A stretch of DNA of 64,000 nt from Streptomyces puniciscabiei (lineage in GTDB: Bacteria; Actinomycetota; Actinomycetes; Streptomycetales; Streptomycetaceae), in NCBI RefSeq assembly GCF_006715785.1, contig NZ_VFNX01000002.1, positions 310,001 through 374,000 of the forward strand, in the 5' to 3' direction. Positions 53,248-62,416 of this stretch are shown piece after piece (within the stretch, counting starts at the first letter, position 1; each line of letters starts with the position of its first letter). Under the pieces are notes generated by a model. The model saw only the letters and a list, made by a program, of their open reading frames with translations, had not been told where the DNA came from and searched no databases. The position numbers and the translations under genes were made by a program.

Positions 53248-54147
53248 TCAGGACGCGGGGCGGCGGATCGAGTCGAGTGTCCGGAGATCTTCCTCCGTCA
53301 GTCGGAGCGCGCCCGCTGCCACATTGTCGACGAGGTGCTCCGGATTGCCCGTCCCGGGGATGGCCAGCACATGAGGGCCTTGCTGCAGAATCCATGCCAG
53401 GCGGACCTGCGCGGCCGAGACGCCGTGCGCGCGGGCCACGGAGCGGACCTGTTCGTGCTCGGCCCGGGCGGTTCCCGCCTCACGTCCCGCCCCGGCGATG
53501 GAGAAGAAGGGCACGAACGCGATGCCCTGCGCCGCGCACACCCGGAGCATCTCGTCACCGCCGGGCGTATCGACGCTGTAGCGGTTCTGGACGCAGACCA
53601 CCGGTGCGATCTCCTGAGCCTCGGCCAGGTGCTCCGGTCGCGCGCCGGAGATGCCGAGGTGCCGGACGAGTCCGGCATCGCGCAGCTCGGCAAGAGCCCC
53701 GAAGTGCTCACTGATGGAGTCCTGGCCCATGAGACGCAGGTTGACCAAGTCGAGGTGATCGCGGCCGAGTTGACGAAGGTTCTCCTCGACCTGGCCGCGC
53801 AGCTGGTCCGGTCGCGCCGGTGTGACCCACTCACCGCCGGCGTCCCTCGCCGGGCCGGCCTTGGCGACGATGACGAGATCGTCCGGGTACGGTGCCAGCG
53901 CCGAGTTGATGAGTTCGTTGGCGGAGCGCAGCCGGGAGAAGTAGAACGCCGCGGTGTCGATGTGGTTGACGCCGAGTTCGACTGCCCGGCGCAGCACGTC
54001 GATCGACTGGCTGCGCTCGCGGGAGGTGCCCTGGTCGAACGCGGCACTGCCGCACAAGCGCATGGCGCCGAAACCGATCCGGTTGACCTCGAGATCACCG
54101 AGTGTCCATGTGCCGGCGGCCGCGGCGGAGACCGTGTGCGACGTCAT
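53248..54147 (-). CDS. Aldo/keto reductase
   Basis: About 299 residues, NADPH-dependent reductase: LEVNRIGFGAMRLCG, NHIDTAAFYFSRLRSANELI with catalytic Asp/Tyr, LDLVNLRLMG and the cofactor site LAIPGTGNPEHLVDN. ATG 54147 has GGTGGGAACG upstream and fits the family start; ATG 54177 is possible. It converges on the DUF899 gene, with stops 48 bases apart. Confidence 0.85.
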   Translation of the reverse strand: MTSHTVSAAAAGTWTLGDLEVNRIGFGAMRLCGSAAFDQGTSRERSQSIDVLRRAVELGVNHIDTAAFYFSRLRSANELINSALAPYPDDLVIVAKAGPARDAGGEWVTPARPDQLRGQVEENLRQLGRDHLDLVNLRLMGQDSISEHFGALAELRDAGLVRHLGISGARPEHLAEAQEIAPVVCVQNRYSVDTPGGDEMLRVCAAQGIAFVPFFSIAGAGREAGTARAEHEQVRSVARAHGVSAAQVRLAWILQQGPHVLAIPGTGNPEHLVDNVAAGALRLTEEDLRTLDSIRRPAS

Positions 54148-54348
54148 CGTTCCCACCAACTCCATTCGGTCGGTCATCGCGCGTCAACGGTTCAGGACGC
54201 GAAGGACCAGGAGTATGCGCAGGTGACGAGCATGACGTGAAGTCACGGAGAGGGAGGGGAATGTCACCGCGCGACCGGGAATCCTGACACCACATCGTGA
54301 GTTGTTATTGGTGACGTCATTCGCTGAATGAGCCTTCCTCCTCCAGGG

Positions 54349-54377
54349 GCCCCGGCCCGATTCCGGCGGGCCGGGGC
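54349..54377. terminator. Strong GC hairpin after the small secreted protein gene
   Basis: GCCCCGGCCCG (54349-54359) pairs with CGGGCCGGGGC (54367-54377) across a 7-base loop, with further outer pairs. It lies about 26 bases past the reverse-strand stop at 54403. Confidence 0.75.
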
Positions 54378-54402
54378 TCCAGATCATGTTGCCGGCGCCG
54401 GA

Positions 54403-54900
54403 CTAGTCCCAGTCGCCGCCCCCGTGGTGCCGGACCACGCGGAAGCTCGCCACCACCCCGTGCTTGACATGGATGCCATCGGTGGGGCACGGGCGCACGC
54501 CTTCCGAGGAGCTGTGGGGCCCCACGGTGGCGATGGGGGCGCCGTTGTCGCAGACCGCCCCGCGGAAGACCTCGACGGTCTTGCGGGTCTCGTTGCGAAT
54601 GTTGAAGCTCTTGGCGCCCAGGCCGCTGACCACGGTGATGCAGTCGCCCGGGTGGGCGGAGTAGGACCGCTCGTTGATCAGGATCCGGCCCCAGTCACCC
54701 TCGCGGCCCTCGCGGCCCTCCCGGCCCTCGTTGCCCTTGCCCTGCCCGCTGTCGCCGCCGAGGGGGGCGGCGGCCACGGCGGCCGGGGCCGACTGGAGCG
54801 TCGGGGCCGGGGCTGCCGACGCATAGGTGATGCCGGTCGCGGCCAGGGCTGCGGCGGCCGCGAGACCAGCGGTGACCACGGTGGAACGGGGGACCTTCAT
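54403..54900 (-). CDS. Secreted protein with GRE repeats
   Basis: The 165-residue protein has a signal peptide (STVVTAGLAAAAALAATGIT, cleavage near ASA), a Gly/Arg/Glu repeat tract (GNEGREGREGREGDW, three GRE units) and a beta-rich domain with three cysteines (GDCITVVSG, AVCDNGAP, VRPCPTDG). The tract comes from a 9-bp DNA repeat. AGGAGAAACGAC precedes the ATG. No known function. Confidence 0.75.
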   Translation of the reverse strand: MKVPRSTVVTAGLAAAAALAATGITYASAAPAPTLQSAPAAVAAAPLGGDSGQGKGNEGREGREGREGDWGRILINERSYSAHPGDCITVVSGLGAKSFNIRNETRKTVEVFRGAVCDNGAPIATVGPHSSSEGVRPCPTDGIHVKHGVVASFRVVRHHGGGDWD

Positions 54901-55226
54901 GTCGTTTCTCCTGTCTGCTGTCTCAGAGATACCGGCCCGTCAGCCGGTCGTGATCAAAAGTACCTACAGCAGACATACCGGTCATATTGAATGACTACCG
55001 GAAGGCGCCAATCGGGGTATTTCCGGCGTGTCGCGCCGCCTCCTCGGAGGCGCCCAGGGACATCAAATACCGCGAAAGCAAGGCGGATTGATGCGACATT
55101 AGCCCTTTTGAATGATCTTCTGATGCCCGCTCACCTCGCGCACCGCGGCGTGTCGCCGCACCGGGCGAGGTTGAGACGTGTTAATGGGCGCCGGTCCGAG
55201 TGCGGCCAGACCTCACATCGACCCGG
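54901..55226. other. AT-richer intergenic region
   Basis: This stretch is less GC-rich than its surroundings around 54950-55130. It must hold the promoter of the secreted protein gene and the approach to the ArsR-controlled promoter. A 79-codon + strand frame at 54991 has no ribosome site or family resemblance and is not called. Confidence 0.4.
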
Positions 55227-55272
55227 TTGACGCAACCATTCGGTTGCTATAGTGTCGCAACCAGATGGTTGC
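55227..55272. promoter_or_regulatory. Promoter with two ArsR-like operator palindromes
   Basis: TTGACG at 55227-55232 and TATAGT at 55248-55253 form -35 and -10 elements, with a short 15-base spacer. GCAACC-attc-GGTTGC (55232-55247) fills the spacer and a second palindrome GCAACCAGATGGTTGC (55257-55272) covers the transcription start. Both are followed by TATAG. The second ends 19 bases before the SRPBCC start. A repressor bound to either box would block polymerase; the ArsR protein encoded second in this operon is the obvious candidate. Confidence 0.75.
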
Positions 55273-55291
55273 TATAGACCTGGAGGCAGTG

Positions 55292-55726
55292 ATGGCGTTC
55301 CCTGATCGGATCGAGCGGACCATCGAGATCGCTCACCCGCCGGCCAAGGTGTGGGCGGCGCTCACGACGGCCGAGGGACTGAGCGCCTGGTTCGGCGACG
55401 AGGCCGCGATCGATCTACGCCCGGGCGGCTCGGCCTGGATGAAATGGGAGGGCGGCCACTCCGCCGACATGCGGGTGGAACGGGTGGAGGAACCGACGGT
55501 GTTCGGCTTCACCTGGCGCATGGCCGAACTGCCCGAGGACGATCCGCGCCGCACCTATGTGGAGTTCACGCTGGAACCGGTCGGCACCGGCACCCGGCTG
55601 ACCGTGGTCGAGACCGGCTTCGCCCAGCTCCCGGACGAGGTCTACGGCAAGGAGTACGACGGCCACACCGAGGGCTGGACGCGCGAACTGGGCGAACTGG
55701 TCGACTACCTCGATGCCGCAGCCTGA
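55292..55726 (+). CDS. SRPBCC/AHSA1-family protein
   Basis: The 144-residue protein has the START/AHSA1 fold: RIERTIEIAHPPAKVWAALT, AEGLSAWFGDEAAIDLRPGG and GTRLTVVETGFAQL. Such proteins are often paired with ArsR repressors and may bind a hydrophobic ligand. ATG 55292 follows GGAGG; the longer frame from 55265 would start inside the operator and is rejected. Its end overlaps the ArsR gene by 14 bases. Confidence 0.9.
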   Translation: MAFPDRIERTIEIAHPPAKVWAALTTAEGLSAWFGDEAAIDLRPGGSAWMKWEGGHSADMRVERVEEPTVFGFTWRMAELPEDDPRRTYVEFTLEPVGTGTRLTVVETGFAQLPDEVYGKEYDGHTEGWTRELGELVDYLDAAA

Positions 55727-56063
55727 CATCGAGGCGATCGCCGAGCAGGTCTTCACCGCTCTGGCCGACCCGAGCCGGCGCGCCATCCTCGCCGCGCTGG
55801 CTTCAGGGGGGCCGGCCACCGCGACGGACCTGGCCGGCCGGCTGCCGATCACACGGCAGGCGATCGCCAAACACCTGGCCCTGCTGACCGACGCCGGCCT
55901 GGTGACGACCGAACCGGGCGAGCGACGCCGGGTGCGATACCGGCTGCGATCGGCGCCGATGCAGGTGGCGCAGCAGTTCCTGGCCGCGCTGGCACGCGAC
56001 TGGGACAGCCCGCTCGGCGCACTGAAAGATCACCTCGATGAGCAGGCGCGCGGATCCGCGTGA
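55713..56063 (+). CDS. ArsR-family repressor
   Basis: The 116-residue winged-HTH protein has ADPSRRAILAALASGGPATA, DLAGRLPITRQAIAKHLALL and EPGERRRVRYRLR. It lacks the CxC metal site of classic ArsR, so the inducer is probably not a metal. Its start overlaps the SRPBCC gene by 14 bases, which indicates coupled translation. It likely binds the GCAACC-N4-GGTTGC boxes at 55232-55272. Confidence 0.9.
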   Translation: MPQPDIEAIAEQVFTALADPSRRAILAALASGGPATATDLAGRLPITRQAIAKHLALLTDAGLVTTEPGERRRVRYRLRSAPMQVAQQFLAALARDWDSPLGALKDHLDEQARGSA

Positions 56064-56103
56064 CGAGATCGCCGCCCGGCCGACTCCAGAGGGAGAACCG
56101 ACG

Positions 56104-56769
56104 GTGAACGTGGCATTCCGGCGCCCGACCGCGCCGGCGACCGCACTGGGAGTGACCCTCGGGCTCGCCGCGGCGTGCTGGGTGGCCGCGATCCGGCTGA
56201 TGCGGGGCATGGACATGGGGATCGCGACCAGACCCGGGCCGTTCGGGTTCTTCGCCGCGACGTGGATGACGATGATGGCGGCGATGATGCTGCCGGGCGC
56301 GGCCCCTGCGATCGCCAGGCACGTCCGCCTGGCCGGTGGGCCGCGGGACGCGCCGCGGTTCGCCGGGGCCTACCTCGCCGTCTGGGCACTCGCGGGCGTC
56401 GTGGCGTACGCGCTGGACCGGCCGCACGGGTCGCAGGTCGCCGCCGCAGTGGTGATCACCGCGGGTGTCTACGAGCTCACGCCGGTCAAGCGGTACTTCC
56501 GACGGCGCTGTAGCGAGGCTGCCGGGTCCGGGCTGAGGTTCGGACTGTACTGCGCCGGGTCGAGCATCTGGCTGATGGCGATGCTCGTGGCGCTGGGCGT
56601 GATGAGCGTGTGGTGGATGTCGCTGGTCGCCGTTCTCGCCTCCGCGCAGAAGCTGCTGCCCGCGCGGCGCGCGATCGATGTTCCGCCGGCGCTGGCGATC
56701 GTCGGGCTCGGACTCGTGATCGTCGTCGCGCCCTCACTGGTTCCGGGGCTCACGCCGCACACGATGTAG
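56104..56769 (+). CDS. DUF2182 membrane protein
   Basis: The 221-residue protein has five to six helices and the DUF2182 core WMTMMAAMMLPGAAPAIARH, with a methionine/histidine-rich first part and KRYFRRRC. DUF2182 proteins are proposed metal-binding membrane proteins, so far without proven function. GTG 56104 follows GAGGGAG, 40 bases after the ArsR stop, so it is probably the third gene of the same operon. Confidence 0.85.
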   Translation: MNVAFRRPTAPATALGVTLGLAAACWVAAIRLMRGMDMGIATRPGPFGFFAATWMTMMAAMMLPGAAPAIARHVRLAGGPRDAPRFAGAYLAVWALAGVVAYALDRPHGSQVAAAVVITAGVYELTPVKRYFRRRCSEAAGSGLRFGLYCAGSSIWLMAMLVALGVMSVWWMSLVAVLASAQKLLPARRAIDVPPALAIVGLGLVIVVAPSLVPGLTPHTM

Positions 56770-56818
56770 CGACGAGAGGCGGGACAAGGCAGGAAGAGGC
56801 AGGAAGAGGAGACAGGCG

Positions 56819-57586
56819 ATGACCGGTCACAAGACGGGGACACGCGAGGAGTGGCTTGCCGCGAGGCTGGAGCTGCTCGAGGCGGAGAAGGAGCTCACGC
56901 GGCGCGGCGACGAACTGGCCCGGCGACGGCGGGAGCTGCCCTGGGTCCGGGTGGACAAGGACTACCGCTTCGAGACCGACGAGGGAACGGCGTCGCTCGC
57001 CGACCTGTTCAGGGGACGGTCCCAACTGCTCGTGTACCACTTCATGTTCGGGCCCGACTACACCGCCGGATGCCCGTCCTGTTCGGCGATCGCCGACGGT
57101 TTCAACGGGTCCGTCGTCCATCTCGCCCACCACGACGTCATGTTCTGGGCGGTGTCCCGAGCGCCACTGGCCAAGCTCCAGGCGTACCGGCAGCGGATGG
57201 GCTGGACGTTCCCGTGGGCGTCCTCCTACGGCAGTGACTTCAACTTCGACTTCGGGGTGGCGCACACCAGGGAGGAGTGGGAAGCGGGACTCGTCGCCTA
57301 CAACTTCGGTGAGGAGGACCTGCGGCCGGCGACGGCCGACGAGAAGCGTTCCCACGACGCCTTCAGCCGGTCGATCGTCGGCACGGACTGGGAGACGTAC
57401 CGGCGAGAGGGACCCGGTGTGAGCGCGTTCGCGCTGCAGGACGGCGCCGTCCACCACACCTACTCGGCCTACGCGCGCGGGCTGGACGCCCTCTGGGGCA
57501 TGTACCAGTGGCTCGACCGCGCGCCTCTCGGCCGCAACGAGACCGGCTTCTGGTGGCGCCGCCACGACGAGTATGACCACCGGTGA
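56819..57586 (+). CDS. DUF899 thioredoxin-like protein (second copy)
   Basis: The 255-residue DUF899 protein has ARLELLEAEKELTRRGDELA, a WVRVDKDYRF strand, FMFGPDYTAGCPSCSAIADG (CPSC site) and a C-terminal ALWGMYQWLDRAPLGRNETG. It differs in length and sequence from the copy at 52507, so it is not a recent duplicate. GGAGACAGGCG lies before the ATG, after a purine-rich direct repeat (aggcaggaag twice). Probably the last gene of the ArsR-controlled cassette. Confidence 0.88.
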   Translation: MTGHKTGTREEWLAARLELLEAEKELTRRGDELARRRRELPWVRVDKDYRFETDEGTASLADLFRGRSQLLVYHFMFGPDYTAGCPSCSAIADGFNGSVVHLAHHDVMFWAVSRAPLAKLQAYRQRMGWTFPWASSYGSDFNFDFGVAHTREEWEAGLVAYNFGEEDLRPATADEKRSHDAFSRSIVGTDWETYRREGPGVSAFALQDGAVHHTYSAYARGLDALWGMYQWLDRAPLGRNETGFWWRRHDEYDHR

Positions 57587-57697
57587 GCGCGTCGAATCAC
57601 CGTTGACCGCTCGACCGCAATACCGAGCGCCATCGGCGCAGCGGCGCCGGCGTCCCTCGACTCCGCCGCACCGCCCGCGGTCTCGGCAGGTACCGCC

Positions 57698-58348
57698 ATG
57701 ACCACCGAGTTCCCGTACACGCAACCGCTGCCGGCACCGACCTCGTCCACTCCCACACCGCCCCCGCGGGCGAACCCCGGCTCACTGCCCCGGCCCGGCA
57801 CGTACGCGGCCACCGCCGGCCGTCGCATCGCCGAACTCACCCATTGCATCGGCCCGTTGGCCACGCTGCGCCGACGTGCCGATGTCCAGGAGGCCACACC
57901 GGCCGTCGCCGCGCGCCCCGAGGACTGCGTCCTCAGCCTCGTCCTGGGCGGGGACGCGCTCGGCGGCGAGCTGCCCACCTTCAGCGGTACCGCGATCGAA
58001 CCGGTGGCGGGCGGCACCCGGCTGCGTGTCCCCGGGGGCCTCGGCACCGGCGACACCTCGCTGGAGCCCCGTCCCACCACGCGCCTGCTGCGCGTCGTCG
58101 AACACGGTGACGACCGGCCCCTCGTCGTCGGCACCGCCCGCGTCCCCTGCGGTCCGCTGCGCCGCACGACGGGCTTCGCCCTGTCCCGCACACGTCCCGC
58201 ACGCCACCTCGGCCTGCTCCTCGCCGTCGACCCGCTGCTCCTCCTCGCCGGGGTCGTCGCCGGAATCGCCGTGCTCTGCCTGCCCCCGGTCGGATCCCGC
58301 TCAGCCGGCGCCGACACCCGCGACACCGGCACACCCTCGTCCGGCTGA
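57698..58348 (+). CDS. Hypothetical protein with C-terminal membrane helix
   Basis: The 216-residue frame has a proline-rich start (SSTPTPPPRANPG), a mid-part with few landmarks, and one hydrophobic segment near the end (HLGLLLAVDPLLLLAGVVAG). The choice of strand is not certain, because the reverse strand is also open over much of it; the + frame has a plausible GGTACC spacer, a membrane helix and a start. No family recognised. Confidence 0.45.
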   Translation: MTTEFPYTQPLPAPTSSTPTPPPRANPGSLPRPGTYAATAGRRIAELTHCIGPLATLRRRADVQEATPAVAARPEDCVLSLVLGGDALGGELPTFSGTAIEPVAGGTRLRVPGGLGTGDTSLEPRPTTRLLRVVEHGDDRPLVVGTARVPCGPLRRTTGFALSRTRPARHLGLLLAVDPLLLLAGVVAGIAVLCLPPVGSRSAGADTRDTGTPSSG

Positions 58349-58375
58349 CCTCCACACCCGGGCCCGCACCGCGGG

Positions 58376-59095
58376 TCAGTGCGCGGCCCGGCCCCCCAAC
58401 AGGCCGGTGACCTGGGCGCGTACGACGTCCCACGCGGCGGTCGGCAGATCGCCGAAGCCCGTCGCGCCCAGCGCGTGCAGGGTCTCCTCGGTGTCGGTGG
58501 CGCACGGGGCGCTGCCGCTGAGCACGTCGTAGCCGTCGCGTACGGCGACCCGCAGCCGCTCGCCGGCGTCGTCGGCGTGCACCGCCGAGGCGACGACGAG
58601 GGGTGGCGGTCCACCTGCCTCGCCGGCCAGTTTCCGGTACGCGCAGGCGATCGGTGCACGCCAGCGCAGGCTGAGCAGCACGGGGCGCTTGGCCACCAGC
58701 TCGGCCAGGTCCGTCTCCTGGACGCCATCGGATTCCAGCACCGTCGCCCGGGCGTCCAGGACGATCGCCGCGGGCAGCAGACAGCGCAGTGTGCTGCCGA
58801 CGAGGTTGCCGCCGACCGTCGCCGTCCGCCGCACGGCCCCGGTGCCCACTTGCGCGGCGGCCAGGCGCAGCACGTCCGGCACCCGCTCGTCGATCCGGTG
58901 CAGGACCACAGCGCCTCCCACGGTGTCCCGCCCCAGCACGTTGGCCTCGGGCAAGTCCCGTAGCGACACGGCGATTTCGGGGAAGCCGTCCCGCTGCCAT
59001 GTGGCCCACAGGAGCGTGGCCCCTCCGATCGGCACGGCGCCCTCGGCCAGATACTCCTGCGCTTCGGACACCGACGTGGGGAGACGCAACAACAC
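58376..59095 (-). CDS. FAD-binding medium subunit of a molybdo-flavoenzyme
   Basis: The 239-residue protein matches the CoxM/xanthine-dehydrogenase FAD subunit: LLRLPTSVSEAQEYLAEGAV, PIGGATLLWATW in the FAD loop, TVGGNLVGSTLRCLLPAAIV with the second FAD contact. In its family it works with a 2Fe-2S subunit and a molybdopterin subunit; neither is in this window on the same strand, so it is either isolated or its partners are elsewhere. GTG 59095 is chosen; GGCAGG-like sequence lies upstream. Confidence 0.75.
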   Translation of the reverse strand: MLLRLPTSVSEAQEYLAEGAVPIGGATLLWATWQRDGFPEIAVSLRDLPEANVLGRDTVGGAVVLHRIDERVPDVLRLAAAQVGTGAVRRTATVGGNLVGSTLRCLLPAAIVLDARATVLESDGVQETDLAELVAKRPVLLSLRWRAPIACAYRKLAGEAGGPPPLVVASAVHADDAGERLRVAVRDGYDVLSGSAPCATDTEETLHALGATGFGDLPTAAWDVVRAQVTGLLGGRAAH

Positions 59096-59347
59096 AGCGA
59101 CCGGCCTGCCTTCCTCGGGAGTCGACCGACGGCGGTGAGTCGTGCTGTGGCCAACCGCCCTCGCCGAGGCAGTCTTCACGCCGGGGCGGGGGCGCGTACA
59201 GGGCTCACACGAGCACGCCGTGCGGTCTGCCGTCGGGCAGCGCCCGGGCCCCGCCGGACCGGCGGCCGGGCGTGGACTTTTGGACCCCTCCACCGGTGGC
59301 GTTGTGGACCTGTCCCTGAGGTCCGGGGTGAGGGCAGCGTGGGCGGT

Positions 59348-60286
59348 ATGGAGATACCTTCCGCTTCCTTGGCCCGGCTCGTCCCCGGCATGGTCGGGAT
59401 GGCGCTGGTCGGCAGCAGCGTCAGCGTCTCGCGCACGCTCGTCGGCGCCCCGCTGTTCGGCACTCAGGCGGTCCGGTACGCGGCCGCGACCGTGATCCTC
59501 CTGGTCCTGGCGCGGCTCGCCGGTGTTCGCCCGGTGTGGCCGAGGGGCCGGGAGTGGCTGTGGCTGGCCGGGATCTCGGTCACCGGTCTGGTGCTGTTCA
59601 ACGTGGCTGTGGTCCGGGGCGTCGGGCATGCAGAGCCCGCGGTGATCGCTGTGGCGGTCGCGTGCGTACCGGTGGTGCTCGGTGTGATCGGTCCGGTGCT
59701 GGAGCGGCGCAGGCCGAGCCGGCAGGTGCTGGGGGCGGCGCCTGTCGTCATGGCGGGCGCGGTGCTGGTGGAGGGTACGGGCCGCACCGATGCCGTAGGG
59801 GTGGCCTGGGCGGCACTGGCCCTGGGCTGCGAGGCCGCGTTCACGCTGCTCGCGGTGCCGGTACTGCGGCGGCACTCGCCGTGGGGAGTGTCCCTGCACG
59901 CGATGTGGATGGCGGCCGTGCTGCTGGCCGTGCTCGGCGGGGCGACCGAAGGGCCGTCGGCCGTACGGGAGTTGTCCGCGTCCCAGTGGGCGGCCGTCGG
60001 TTATCTGGCGCTGATGGTGACGGCGGTCGCCTTCGTGTTGTGGTACTCGACGGTTCGCGCTGCGGGAGCGGGGCGAGCGGGCCTGCTGACCGGTGTCGCG
60101 CCGCTTGCCGCGGCGGTCGTCGGCGCGGTCTCGGGCAGCGGCGCGCCGGGGCCGTCGGTGTGGCTGGGCATCACCGTGCTGATCCTCGGCCTGGTCGGTG
60201 GCCTGCGTCCAGGCGGCGTACGTGGCGGAGAGGCCGCGAGATCCACCCGTGCGGAATCCCCCCGTCAGCAAGTCCGGCATAAGTAG
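59348..60286 (+). CDS. EamA/DMT-family transporter
   Basis: The 312-residue protein has ten hydrophobic helices in two EamA halves (LFGTQAVRYAAATVILLVLA; GRTDAVGVAWAALALGCEAA) as in drug/metabolite transporters. The tail ends EAARSTRAESPRQQVRHK. ATG 59348 starts after a purine-rich spacer. It lies 10 bases from the rmlA start, so it may be read with the dTDP-sugar operon, though its function in that pathway is unclear. Confidence 0.85.
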   Translation: MEIPSASLARLVPGMVGMALVGSSVSVSRTLVGAPLFGTQAVRYAAATVILLVLARLAGVRPVWPRGREWLWLAGISVTGLVLFNVAVVRGVGHAEPAVIAVAVACVPVVLGVIGPVLERRRPSRQVLGAAPVVMAGAVLVEGTGRTDAVGVAWAALALGCEAAFTLLAVPVLRRHSPWGVSLHAMWMAAVLLAVLGGATEGPSAVRELSASQWAAVGYLALMVTAVAFVLWYSTVRAAGAGRAGLLTGVAPLAAAVVGAVSGSGAPGPSVWLGITVLILGLVGGLRPGGVRGGEAARSTRAESPRQQVRHK

Positions 60287-60296
60287 GGTGATATGC

Positions 60297-61364
60297 ATGA
60301 AGGCACTTTTGTTGTCTGGTGGCTCAGGTACCCGTTTGCGCCCCATCACGCATACATCGGCGAAGCAACTTGTACCGGTCGCGAACAAACCGGTGCTGTT
60401 CTATGGCCTGGAAGCGATCGCCGAGGCGGGCATCACCCAGGTGGGGATCATCGTCGGGGACACCGCCGAGGAGATCCGGGAGGCGGTCGGCGACGGTTCC
60501 GCGTGGGAACTGGACGTCACGTACATCCCGCAGGCGGCGCCGCTGGGACTGGCGCACGCGGTGCTGATCGCCCATGAGTTCCTGGGCGACGACGACTTCG
60601 TGATGTACCTCGGTGACAACTTCGTCGTCGGGGGCATCACGGATCTGGTGGCCGCCTTCCGCCGCGAGCGCCCGGAGGCGCAGATCCTGTTGACGAAGGT
60701 GCCCGATCCGACCGCGTTCGGTGTGGCCGAGCTGGACGCGGCGGGCCAGGTGATCGGCCTGGAGGAGAAGCCCAGGCATCCCAAGAGCGAGCTCGCGCTG
60801 GTGGGCGTCTATCTGTTCTCCCCGGCGATCCACGAGGCCGTGCGCTCCATCCAGCCGTCCTGGCGCGGCGAGCTGGAGATCACGCATGCCATCCAGTGGC
60901 TGATCGACGCCGGCCGTGATGTGCGTTCCACGATCATCTCCGGGTACTGGAAGGACACCGGGAACGTCACCGACATGCTCGAGGTCAACCGCTCGGTCCT
61001 GGAGACCCTCGAACGCCGTATCGACGGCACGGTCGACGACGACAGCGAGATCATCGGCCGGGTGCGGATCGATGCCGGGGCGAAGGTCACCGGCAGCCGG
61101 ATCGTGGGCCCGGTGGTCGTCGGCCCGAACACCGTGATCACCGACTCGTACGTCGGCCCCTTCACCTCGATCGCCGGGGACTGCCGGATCGACGACAGCG
61201 AGATCGAGTACTCGATCGTGCTGCGCGACTCCTCGATGAGCGGGGTGCGGCGGGTGGAGGCCTCCCTCATCGGGCGCAACGTCGAGGTGACGCCCGCACC
61301 CCGCAAGCCCGCCGCCCACCGTTTCGTCCTCGGAGACCACAGCAAGGTACAGATTTCGTCATGA
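60297..61364 (+). CDS. rmlA: Glucose-1-phosphate thymidylyltransferase, long form
   Basis: The 355-residue enzyme makes dTDP-glucose. It has the nucleotidyltransferase start LLLSGGSGTRLRPITHTSAK, YLGDNFVVGG with a metal-binding aspartate, and VSGYW-type ISGYWKDTGN. The C-terminal 100 residues are a left-handed beta-helix-like extension (VTGSRIVGPVVVGPNTVITD), typical of the long StrD/RmlA forms of Streptomyces. ATG 60297 follows GTAGGGTGA. Its stop overlaps rmlB by four bases. Confidence 0.92.
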   Translation: MKALLLSGGSGTRLRPITHTSAKQLVPVANKPVLFYGLEAIAEAGITQVGIIVGDTAEEIREAVGDGSAWELDVTYIPQAAPLGLAHAVLIAHEFLGDDDFVMYLGDNFVVGGITDLVAAFRRERPEAQILLTKVPDPTAFGVAELDAAGQVIGLEEKPRHPKSELALVGVYLFSPAIHEAVRSIQPSWRGELEITHAIQWLIDAGRDVRSTIISGYWKDTGNVTDMLEVNRSVLETLERRIDGTVDDDSEIIGRVRIDAGAKVTGSRIVGPVVVGPNTVITDSYVGPFTSIAGDCRIDDSEIEYSIVLRDSSMSGVRRVEASLIGRNVEVTPAPRKPAAHRFVLGDHSKVQISS

Positions 61365-62416
61365 CGGCCCCTTCGTCGCCGGCTCGGCCGACCCGGATCC
61401 TGGTGACCGGCGGTGCCGGTTTCATCGGCTCGCACTACGTCCGTACGCTGCTCGGCCCGGCCGGCCCGGGTGAGGTGGCGGTCACGGTGCTGGACAAGCT
61501 CACCTACGCGGGCAATCCGGCCAATCTCGACGAGGTGCGGGATCACCCGGGATTCGCCTTCGTCCAGGGGGACATCTGTGACGCCGCGCTGGTCGACGAG
61601 CTGCTCGCCGGCCACGACCAGGTGGTCCACTTCGCCGCCGAGTCGCATGTGGACCGCTCGATTCTTGGCGCCGACGAGTTCGTCCGGACCAACGTCCTGG
61701 GCACCCAGACCCTGCTGGACGCGGCGCTGCGCCACGGAGGCGCGAAGACCTTCGTGCACATCTCCACCGACGAGGTGTACGGATCGATCGACTTCGGCTC
61801 CTGGCCGGAGACGGACCCGCTGCGCCCCAACTCCCCGTACGCCGCCTCCAAGGCATCGAGCGACCTGATCGCCCTCGCGCACCACCGTACCCATGGGCTC
61901 GACGTGCGGGTGACCCGCTGCTCCAACAACTACGGGCACCATCACTTCCCGGAGAAGGTCATCCCGCTGTTCATCACGAACCTGCTGGACGGCAAGAAGG
62001 TCCCGCTGTACGGCGACGGTGGCAACGTCCGGGACTGGCTGCACATCGACGACCATGTCCAGGGCATCGAGCTGGTGCGCACCAAGGGGCGAGCCGGTGA
62101 GGTCTACAACATCGGCGGCGGAACCGAGTTGACCAACAAGGAGCTGACCACTCTGCTGCTGGAGGCCTGCGGTGCGGACTGGGACGACAGCGTCGAGTAC
62201 GTCGCCGATCGCAAGGGCCACGACCGCCGTTACTCCGTGGACTGCGCGAAGATCCGCGCCGAGCTCGGCTACGAGCCCCGCAAGGACTTCGCCACCGGCC
62301 TCGCGGAGACGGTCACTTGGTACCGGGAGAACCGTGCCTGGTGGGAGCCGCTGAAGGAGCGAGCGGCGCTCTGGTGCCGGATCCGCACTCCTTCGACCAC
62401 GAGCAGGAAACCATGA
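61361..62416 (+). CDS. rmlB: dTDP-glucose 4,6-dehydratase
   Basis: The 351-residue enzyme converts dTDP-glucose to dTDP-4-keto-6-deoxyglucose. It has GGAGFIG at residues 17-23, VVHFAAESHVDRSI, the STDEVYGS motif, YAASKASSD with the catalytic Tyr/Lys, and RCSNNYGHHHFPEKVIP. Length is normal except for a slightly longer C-terminal tail. Start ATG 61361 overlaps rmlA as ATGA. Confidence 0.95.
   Translation: MTAPSSPARPTRILVTGGAGFIGSHYVRTLLGPAGPGEVAVTVLDKLTYAGNPANLDEVRDHPGFAFVQGDICDAALVDELLAGHDQVVHFAAESHVDRSILGADEFVRTNVLGTQTLLDAALRHGGAKTFVHISTDEVYGSIDFGSWPETDPLRPNSPYAASKASSDLIALAHHRTHGLDVRVTRCSNNYGHHHFPEKVIPLFITNLLDGKKVPLYGDGGNVRDWLHIDDHVQGIELVRTKGRAGEVYNIGGGTELTNKELTTLLLEACGADWDDSVEYVADRKGHDRRYSVDCAKIRAELGYEPRKDFATGLAETVTWYRENRAWWEPLKERAALWCRIRTPSTTSRKP

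Noticed and set aside
54991..55230. 79-codon + strand ORF before the ArsR promoter
   Set aside because: Starts without a ribosome site, runs into the operator region and has poor coding bias.
57469..59154. Large reverse frame spanning the DUF899 end, the hypothetical gene and the FAD subunit
   Set aside because: It is in a different frame from the FAD subunit motifs and has no family resemblance.
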